Shown here: one piece after another, positions 8,284-13,576 of the stretch
How the letters are laid out: each line of letters opens with the position of its first letter
Numbering within the stretch: position 1 is the stretch's first letter
NCBI GenBank assembly: GCA_031397915.1
Contig: JANNMM010000075.1
Location: 1-24,169, forward strand
Source of the DNA: JANYCG01 sp031397915
GTDB lineage: Bacteria > Pseudomonadota > Gammaproteobacteria > Burkholderiales > Burkholderiaceae_C
Direction of reading: 5' to 3'
Length of the DNA stretch: 24,169 nt
The notes under the pieces: model-generated
Told to the model about the DNA's origin: nothing
The model's input: the letters and a program-made list of their open reading frames with translations, nothing else
Database searches by the model: none
Position numbers and translations under genes: made by a program

Positions 8284-9077
8284 GCGGACCTCCGCAAGGA
8301 AGAAACGTCGTCCACCGTGCCGAGATAGGCTTCAATCACACCCGGGTCGTTCTGCACTTCGCGCGGTGTACCCATGGCCAGCACTTCACCCTGGTTCATC
8401 GCCAAGACCCGATCCGACACTTTGCTCACCAGGCTCATGTCATGCTCCACCATCAGTACCGTGATGCCCAACACGTTTTTGATGTCGGCAATCCAGAACG
8501 CCATGTCATCGGTTTCTTCCACATTCAATCCGCTGGAAGGTTCGTCCAGCAGCAACATTTTGGGCTCGGTGCACAGGGCCCGCGCCAATTCGACAACCTT
8601 GCGCACGCCGTAGGGTAAACCGGCCACGTGGGAATCCCTGTGGTGCTGTAAATCAAGCAACTCAATCACCTCCTCGGCCTTCAGGCGGGCTGTAATTTCC
8701 GCCTCCCTGGCCGATGCGGTGAAAAACATGTCTTGCCACACACCCGACTTGCGGTGGGTGTGGCGGCCGATCAGGAGGTTGTGCAACACCGAGGCATTTT
8801 CAAACAACTCGATGTTCTGAAAGGTGCGCGCAATACCCATGGAGGCAATCTTGTGCGCGGGTTGTGCTGTGAGCGTTTCACCCTGAAAGGTGATTTCTCC
8901 GGCGGTTGGCGTGTAGAACCGGCTGATCAGGTTGAACACCGTGGTTTTGCCCGCGCCATTGGGGCCAATCAGCGTGAACACCTCACCCTGCTGGACATCA
9001 AAACTGACGTTGTTGACCGCCTGCAACCCGCCGAATCGCATGCCCAGGTTTTTGGCAGAAAGGAGAATTTCAGTCAT
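8280..9077 (-). CDS. livG: Liv-type ABC transporter ATP-binding protein LivG
   Basis: A 265-residue ATPase of the LivG branch. Walker A GPNGAGKTT is at 38-46, the LivG-typical RTFQNIELF Q-loop follows, the degenerate signature LPYGVRKVVELARAL starts at 154 and Walker B MLLLDEP is at 174-180. The signature has Pro-Tyr-Gly in place of Ser-Gly-Gly, which is common in LivG proteins. It is separated from livM by 82 bp that are almost filled by a copy of an interspersed repeat, whereas its own stop overlaps the livF start. It forms the ATPase heterodimer with LivF that energises the LivHM permease. Confidence 0.95.
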   Translation of the reverse strand: MTEILLSAKNLGMRFGGLQAVNNVSFDVQQGEVFTLIGPNGAGKTTVFNLISRFYTPTAGEITFQGETLTAQPAHKIASMGIARTFQNIELFENASVLHNLLIGRHTHRKSGVWQDMFFTASAREAEITARLKAEEVIELLDLQHHRDSHVAGLPYGVRKVVELARALCTEPKMLLLDEPSSGLNVEETDDMAFWIADIKNVLGITVLMVEHDMSLVSKVSDRVLAMNQGEVLAMGTPREVQNDPGVIEAYLGTVDDVSSLRRSA

Positions 9078-9089
9078 GAATTGAACGCA

Positions 9090-9163
9090 GACGGGCCGCC
9101 CCTAGGCGTGAACGCCCCCTCGGGGGGCAGCGAAGTACACGAAGTGACAAGCGTGGGGGTCAT
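9090..9163. repeat. Interspersed 74-bp repeat, copy 1 (livM-livG junction)
   Basis: This 74-bp element matches the copy at 10272-10345 at 64 of 74 positions with no gaps. It begins GACGGGCCGCCCCTAGG, contains the self-complementary core GCCCCCTCGGGGGGC that can fold as a hairpin, and ends with GTACACGAAGTGACAA and CGTGGGGGTCAT. Most differences lie in an 8-base block just before the hairpin. The stop codon of livM (TGA at 9160-9162) falls inside the element. I recognise this type of sequence from intergenic regions of Comamonadaceae genomes. It carries no coding region. Confidence 0.85.
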
Positions 9164-10236
9164 TTCAGTCGATCCGATTTCTGGAACGATTTTTGTCGTT
9201 TGAACATGCCCTTGCGGTAGAAGGGGAACAGTTGCAGGTAAGTGCGGACCTTCAACCAGCGGCCGTACAGGCCCATCGGTTCAAACAGCACAAATGCCAC
9301 CAACACCACGCCGTAGACCAGACCCTGAAGTCCGGGAGCCTGGCCAATCGCCGCCGGCAAATAGTCCTTTGACAAGGCGATAACCTGGGGCATGGTGATC
9401 AGGAAGATGGCACCCAGGAAGGCGCCGTGCACTGAGCCCAAGCCGCCGATCACGATCATCAGGAGCAGGTCAATGGACTGAAGGATGTTGAACTGCTCCG
9501 GCGAAATGAACTGGAGCTTGTGGGCATAGAGGGCACCCGCCACACCTGCCAGCGCGGCAGAAATGGCAAACGACAGCGTCTTGTAATAAGACAGCTGGAT
9601 CCCCATGCTTTGCGCAGAAATCTCGGAATCACGGATCGCGACAAAGGCCCGGCCGGTCGGTGCCCGCAACAGGTTCAAAATGGCCAGGGTGGCGATGATC
9701 GTGACACCCAAGCACAGGAAGTAGAACTCGTTGCCAGTGTCGAGCGTCCAGCCAAAGAGGTCGGGTGCCTTGATGTGTTTGCCGGCATTCCCGCCGGTGA
9801 CAGACTCCCAGCGCGCCAGAACCTCTTCAACGATGAAGCCAAACGACAAGGTGGCCATGCCCAGATAAATGCCTTTCACGCGCAGCGCGGGCAAGCCCAC
9901 GATGAAACCCACGGCTGCCGACAGCGCTGCCGCTCCCACCAGCGCAATCGGAAACGGCACGCCGGCGTTGGTCAGCACCGCCTGTGTGTAGGCGCCAACA
10001 CCCAAAAAGGCGGCGTGACCGAGCGAGAACAAACCGGTGAACCCAGCCAGCAGCATCAAGCCCAGGCCGGCAATGGCGTAAATCATCACGAAGGTGAGCT
10101 GTGCCAGCCAATACTCGGCCACCACCCACGGTGCGGCCACCAGAGCCAGGATCAGGGCGCTGTACCAGAATGTGTGACCGCCGTGTTTTGCAAGTTTGAT
10201 GTCTTGCGCGTAATCCGTCTTGAAAATGAACCGCAC
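9160..10236 (-). CDS. livM: Liv-type ABC transporter permease LivM
   Basis: A 358-residue inner-membrane permease of the LivM family with about eight to ten hydrophobic segments. The family signature is visible in the stretch from GLGLMLLAGFTGLFSLGHAA to FLGVGAYTQAVL, followed by GLPALRVKGIYLGMATLSFG, GRAFVAIRDSEISAQSMGI and the EAA-like region VIGGLGSVHGAFLGA. It pairs with LivH to form the channel. I use the GTG at 10236 as start because the homologous part begins there. The open frame can be extended to a TTG at 10332, but those 32 residues are only a translation of the upstream 74-bp repeat. The gene is isolated from both neighbours by the two repeat copies. Confidence 0.92.
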   Translation of the reverse strand: MRFIFKTDYAQDIKLAKHGGHTFWYSALILALVAAPWVVAEYWLAQLTFVMIYAIAGLGLMLLAGFTGLFSLGHAAFLGVGAYTQAVLTNAGVPFPIALVGAAALSAAVGFIVGLPALRVKGIYLGMATLSFGFIVEEVLARWESVTGGNAGKHIKAPDLFGWTLDTGNEFYFLCLGVTIIATLAILNLLRAPTGRAFVAIRDSEISAQSMGIQLSYYKTLSFAISAALAGVAGALYAHKLQFISPEQFNILQSIDLLLMIVIGGLGSVHGAFLGAIFLITMPQVIALSKDYLPAAIGQAPGLQGLVYGVVLVAFVLFEPMGLYGRWLKVRTYLQLFPFYRKGMFKRQKSFQKSDRLK

Positions 10237-10271
10237 GCCGCTACTTTCTAAAAGTTGACCAGGAATTTTCC

Positions 10272-10345
10272 GACGGGCCGCCCCTAGGAAAATTAGCCCC
10301 CTCGGGGGGCAGTGCAGTACACGAAGTGACAAACGTGGGGGTCAT
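10272..10345. repeat. Interspersed 74-bp repeat, copy 2 (livH-livM junction)
   Basis: Second copy of the element at 9090-9163, same length and orientation, 64 of 74 positions identical. It contains the same GC-rich hairpin core (around 10296-10310) and the ACGAAGTGACAA block. It lies 4 bp beyond the livH stop codon and 35 bp before the livM start. Together with copy 1 it brackets livM as direct repeats about 1.18 kb apart. Confidence 0.85.
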
Positions 10346-10349
10346 ATGC

Positions 10350-11225
10350 TTACACTTTTTTCCTGAGGTTGCCGCCAAACAGCCCATTGGGCTTCACCAT
10401 CAGCATGATCAACACCATGATGTAGGCCGCTGTGTCCTTGAATCCGTCGGGCAAATAGAAACCCGAGAGCGACTCAATGATGCCGATGATCAAGCCGCCC
10501 ACAATCGCGCCAGGCAGGCTGCCAAAACCGCCCACCACGGCCGCCGGGAAGGCCTTCAGGCCAATGAAGCCCATGTTGGCGTGCACAAAGGTGATCGGCG
10601 CCAGCAGCAGACCGGCCACCGCAGCCACTGCAGCCGCCAGCCCCCAGGCAATGCCGTTCAGCGCCTTTACCGGTATACCCATGTAATAGGCAGCGAGCTG
10701 GTTTTGCGACGACGCCTGCATGGCGATGCCGAGTTTGCTGTAGCGGAACAGCGCAAACAGCAAGCCGCACAAAACCGCCGTGGCAAAGATGACCACCATT
10801 TGCTCGACGTTGAGGACCAGCCCGCCCACCTTCCAGATCTGGTCCTTGTACGGAACCGGCATGGTGTGGGTCTCGGTCCCGATGGCCGGAATCATCGTGA
10901 TCAAGCCGCGCGCGATGTAACCGATGCCAATCGTCAACATGACGATCGAAAACGCGGGCTGGCCAAGAATTGGGCGAATCACGGCGCGCTCCAGCAGCAC
11001 GCCAAACACGGCCATGGCCGCAATGGAGCAAATGACTGCCAGCCAAAACGGAAAACCCAGTATCGTCATGCACGCCAGGCCACCAAAGGCGCCCAGCATC
11101 ATCAACTCGCCTTGCGCAAAACTCACGGTTTCGGTGGCCTTGTAAATCAACACAAAGCCCAACGCGATCAGTCCGTAAATACACCCTTGTGCGATGCCGC
11201 TGATCACCAGCTGTAAAAACTGCAC
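10350..11225 (-). CDS. livH: Liv-type ABC transporter permease LivH
   Basis: A 291-residue inner-membrane permease of the LivH family and the first gene of the operon. Typical blocks are the N-terminal LQLVISGIAQGCIYGLIALG, LIYKATETVSFAQGELMMLG, and the C-terminal FPAAVVGGFGSLPGAIVGGL loop that contacts the ATPases. About eight hydrophobic segments are visible. The GTG at 11225 is chosen because AGGAG lies five bases upstream and because homologues begin with this QFLQL segment. An in-frame upstream codon at 11249 has no ribosome binding site. The gene has the 214-bp divergent intergenic region in front of it. Confidence 0.94.
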   Translation of the reverse strand: MQFLQLVISGIAQGCIYGLIALGFVLIYKATETVSFAQGELMMLGAFGGLACMTILGFPFWLAVICSIAAMAVFGVLLERAVIRPILGQPAFSIVMLTIGIGYIARGLITMIPAIGTETHTMPVPYKDQIWKVGGLVLNVEQMVVIFATAVLCGLLFALFRYSKLGIAMQASSQNQLAAYYMGIPVKALNGIAWGLAAAVAAVAGLLLAPITFVHANMGFIGLKAFPAAVVGGFGSLPGAIVGGLIIGIIESLSGFYLPDGFKDTAAYIMVLIMLMVKPNGLFGGNLRKKV

Positions 11226-11251
11226 TGTCACTCCTGTTTTTCGAATCACCG

Positions 11252-11282
11252 TTTATAGCGTGACAAGGCCAAAAACTTGATA
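11252..11282 (-). promoter_or_regulatory. Possible promoter of the livH operon (weak)
   Basis: On the minus strand a TATAAA (11252-11257) lies about 27 bp before the livH GTG start and could serve as a -10 element. The sequence 17 to 18 bases further upstream (ATCAAG/TCAAGT) is a poor -35 box, so an activator might be needed. This is the best candidate in the region, but it is based on eye inspection only. Confidence 0.3.
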
Positions 11283-11332
11283 GGGTTGTTCCCAGTGCAA
11301 GTGCCCGAAACCTTTCCCTTTGCCGAGGCAGG

Positions 11333-11383
11333 GTCACACGGGTGACACTGCGTGGCTGTGTCCCTACAATCCTGCTTGACACA
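11333..11383 (+). promoter_or_regulatory. Promoter with overlapping inverted repeats for the Crp/Fnr-type regulator gene
   Basis: A sigma70-like promoter is visible on the plus strand: -35 GTGACA (11342-11347), a 17-base spacer, and -10 TACAAT (11365-11370). Transcription would start near 11377. A perfect inverted repeat GTCAC-N4-GTGAC (11333-11346) overlaps the -35 box. A second one, TGTGTC-N15-GACACA (11357-11383), spans the -10 box and start point. Both are plausible operators, possibly for autoregulation by the encoded Crp-family protein. They could also act on the divergent livH operon. Confidence 0.5.
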
Positions 11384-11439
11384 GGTCTGGGGTCTGCTGC
11401 TCTGCGTTGTGTTCGCTGCCCTCTGTGTCCAGGAATCCT

Positions 11440-12165
11440 TTGAACGCCACTGCTTCCAACCCTCTGAGAAACCGTCTGCTTGCGGCGATCCCGGGCGAGG
11501 CGTTGCAGCGTTGGTTGCCGTCGCTGGAGTTGGTGGATCTGCCGCTGGGCCACGCCTTGTACGAGCCCGGTGTGGCACTGGACCACGTTTATTTCCCCAT
11601 CTCTGCCATCGTGTCATTGCTGTACGTGATGGAAGACGGCTCAACCGCAGAAATTGCCGTGGTGGGCAATGAGGGGGTTGTGGGCATTTCGCTATTCATG
11701 GGAGGCGATTCCACACCCAGCCGGGCTGTGGTGCGGGGCGCCGGCCAGTGTTTTCGCATGCGGGCCGGTGTCATGAAAGACGAGTTCAACCAGGCCGGAC
11801 CCGTCATGAACCTGATGCTGCGTTACATCCAGGCGCTCATCACCCAAATGTCCCAAACGGCGGTTTGCAACCGGCACCATTCACTGGACCGGCAGTTGTG
11901 CCGCTGGCTCTTGCTGACCATGGACCGGCTGCAAGGCAACGAGCTGATGATGACCCAGGAACTGATCGCCAACCTGCTCGGTGTGCGCCGAGAGGGCGTT
12001 ACCGAGAGCGCGCTCAAGCTGCAAAAGGCCGGCATCATCCGGTATGCGCGCGGCCACATTTCGGTGCTCAACCGCGCCGGGCTGGAATTGCGCACCTGCG
12101 AGTGTTATGGCGTGGTCACAAAAGAATATGCCCGCCTGCTGCCAGCGCCCGGCGCCGCTACTTGA
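11440..12165 (+). CDS. Crp/Fnr-family transcriptional regulator
   Basis: A 241-residue regulator with an N-terminal cyclic-nucleotide-binding-type beta-roll (about 20-140), a dimer helix (about 125-150) and a C-terminal winged helix-turn-helix (about 165-225) containing MTQELIANLLGVRREGVTESALKLQKAG. It lacks the N-terminal cysteine cluster of Fnr, and the Arg-Ala phosphate-binding motif expected for cAMP binding is not evident, so the ligand is unknown. I use TTG 11440 because AGGA lies five bases before it and the family homology begins soon after. GTG 11425 and TTG 11407 are upstream alternatives. It is divergent from livH and convergent with the signalling operon, whose last stop overlaps its 3' end by 8 bp. 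Control of either neighbour is possible but unproven. Confidence 0.88.
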   Translation: MNATASNPLRNRLLAAIPGEALQRWLPSLELVDLPLGHALYEPGVALDHVYFPISAIVSLLYVMEDGSTAEIAVVGNEGVVGISLFMGGDSTPSRAVVRGAGQCFRMRAGVMKDEFNQAGPVMNLMLRYIQALITQMSQTAVCNRHHSLDRQLCRWLLLTMDRLQGNELMMTQELIANLLGVRREGVTESALKLQKAGIIRYARGHISVLNRAGLELRTCECYGVVTKEYARLLPAPGAAT

Positions 12166-12970
12166 CCTCTGAGCCAACCCCCCGGTAGCCGGCGTAGCGG
12201 GATGTTTTGTCAAACATTGGCTCGCCACTGACCCGAAAATTCTGGACGCTGCCGTCGGCGTTGACGCGTTTGACGGGAAAGTCCAAAAATGGCTCGCGCG
12301 CCTTGATTTTGTTTTGGAGCTGTCGGCGCTGGACTTCATCCCATCCCTCGGCGTCAGGGGGGGCGGTCTCCCCCAAAAATGCTGTCAATCCCAACCCCAG
12401 GGTCACATGCACCTGCCCTGACACGCTGGTGAGGTCGCCCGCATCGTTCTGCTCCCAATACCAATCCGACGCCAGTTCGGTCAAGCGCCGAAAACGCTCT
12501 TCACTTTGCGCCAGCTCGGCGGTGCGTTCCCGCACTTTTTGTTCAAGCGTCACATTGTGCTGGGCCAGTGTTCGGTACAACAGCCGGACTTCCAGCATAT
12601 TGTAAATTCGGGTTTTGACCTCGAGAAGGTCAAACGGCTTGCTGATGAAATCTTTGGCACCCGCCAGCAGGGCGCGTTGTTTGAAGGCTGGATTGGCGGT
12701 GAGCACAATGACCGGCATGTAGTGGTCTGCGGAATTGCGCTTGAGCGCCTTCATCACTTCAAAACCATCGGTGCCCGGCATGTTCAGGTCCAGCAGAATC
12801 AGATCGTACTGGTTTTTTTCATGCAGGGCAGAAACCTCGTTCGGCTGCATGCAAGCCGTCACGTTGGTGTAACCGCTTTCCTGCAGCAGGTGTTCGAACA
12901 ACTGCACGTTGGATTCCTGATCGTCAACGATCAGAATCCGTGCGGCCAGAATGTCCTTGTTCTCCAACAT
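12158..12970 (-). CDS. Response regulator with REC and PAS domains, no enzymatic output
   Basis: A 270-residue protein. Residues 10-130 form a receiver domain with the acidic pair in LIVDDQES, the phosphoacceptor Asp61 in LLDLNMPG, and the conserved Lys in SKPFDLLE. A short coiled coil (about 130-160, TLEQKVRERTAELAQSEERF) leads into a single PAS domain (about 157-265) ending GYRGVGSEVK. No kinase, GGDEF, EAL or DNA-binding domain follows, so it may signal through protein contacts or be a shortened form of a longer sensor. Its receiver and linker closely resemble those of the REC-GGDEF protein at 18844. It is the last gene of the signalling operon, 18 bp after the CheB gene, and its 3' end overlaps the convergent Crp-type gene by 8 bp. 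Confidence 0.9.
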   Translation of the reverse strand: MLENKDILAARILIVDDQESNVQLFEHLLQESGYTNVTACMQPNEVSALHEKNQYDLILLDLNMPGTDGFEVMKALKRNSADHYMPVIVLTANPAFKQRALLAGAKDFISKPFDLLEVKTRIYNMLEVRLLYRTLAQHNVTLEQKVRERTAELAQSEERFRRLTELASDWYWEQNDAGDLTSVSGQVHVTLGLGLTAFLGETAPPDAEGWDEVQRRQLQNKIKAREPFLDFPVKRVNADGSVQNFRVSGEPMFDKTSRYAGYRGVGSEVK

Positions 12971-12988
12971 GGTGTTTTCTTTCGGTTT

Positions 12989-13576
12989 TTATCGGGTCAG
13001 CCGGGCCTCTTCGGCGCTGGCAATTCCAACAATTTTCTTCGCAATGTCTTCCGGCGACAACACAAAATCGATGCAGCCGCTGTCGATGGCGCTTTGCGGC
13101 ATGTCGGGCTGGATGGCCGTGCTCAATTTTTGCGCGATGGTGACACCGCCCACTTCCTTGATGCCGCACAAAGCTGCGGCGCCATCGCCGTCGTACCCCG
13201 AAACAATCACCGCGATCAGTTTGCCCTCCCAACAGCTGGTCAGCGAGCGCAGGAAAATCGTGATCACGTCCGGCCATCCGCGGGGTTTTGAGAGTGGTTT
13301 GAGGCGGAACTGGCCGCTGAAATCCACATGCAAGTCCCGGTTGGCCGGAATGATGAAGACGTGGTTGGGTTCGATCTGCAGGTTTTCCTCGATCAGCTCA
13401 ACCGGCATCGTGGTAAACCGAGGCAGCACTTCATGCAGTTGCGTGGGCATGATGGTGATGTGGTTCACGATGACCACAGCCACGCCCATGTCGTTGGGCA
13501 AATTCTCAAGCAACCGGATATAGGCGTCCAGCCCACCGGCTGAGCCACCCACACACACAATCGGGAAATTTTTCAT
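12989..13576 (-). CDS. Stand-alone CheB-type methylesterase domain protein
   Basis: A 195-residue protein consisting only of a CheB C-terminal catalytic domain, without the receiver domain that controls classical CheB. CheB enzymes remove methyl groups from (or deamidate) glutamyl residues. The catalytic triad is present: Ser12 in VGGSAGG, His39 in VNHITI and Asp131 in SGYDGDG. The start codon overlaps the stop of the upstream hybrid kinase (ATGA), implying coupled translation. With no chemoreceptor encoded nearby, the target is unknown; it could be a protein modified by the CheR domain of the fusion protein at 15791. The absence of a REC domain means activity must be controlled by partners or be constitutive. 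Confidence 0.92.
   Translation of the reverse strand: MKNFPIVCVGGSAGGLDAYIRLLENLPNDMGVAVVIVNHITIMPTQLHEVLPRFTTMPVELIEENLQIEPNHVFIIPANRDLHVDFSGQFRLKPLSKPRGWPDVITIFLRSLTSCWEGKLIAVIVSGYDGDGAAALCGIKEVGGVTIAQKLSTAIQPDMPQSAIDSGCIDFVLSPEDIAKKIVGIASAEEARLTR

Noticed and set aside
9090..10345. livM plus its flanking repeats as a composite transposon
   Set aside because: No transposase and no target-site duplication are seen, and livM is an expected member of the operon. The repeats are more likely independent insertions.
11376..11381. TTGACA as the -35 box of the Crp-type gene
   Set aside because: It is a perfect -35 hexamer, but no acceptable -10 lies 16-18 bases downstream. The GTGACA/TACAAT pair just upstream fits better.
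10474..11586. 370-codon minus-strand frame overlapping livH and the intergenic region
   Set aside because: It is an out-of-frame shadow of livH, Arg/His-rich, with no recognisable domain, and would run through the Crp-type promoter and the start of that gene.
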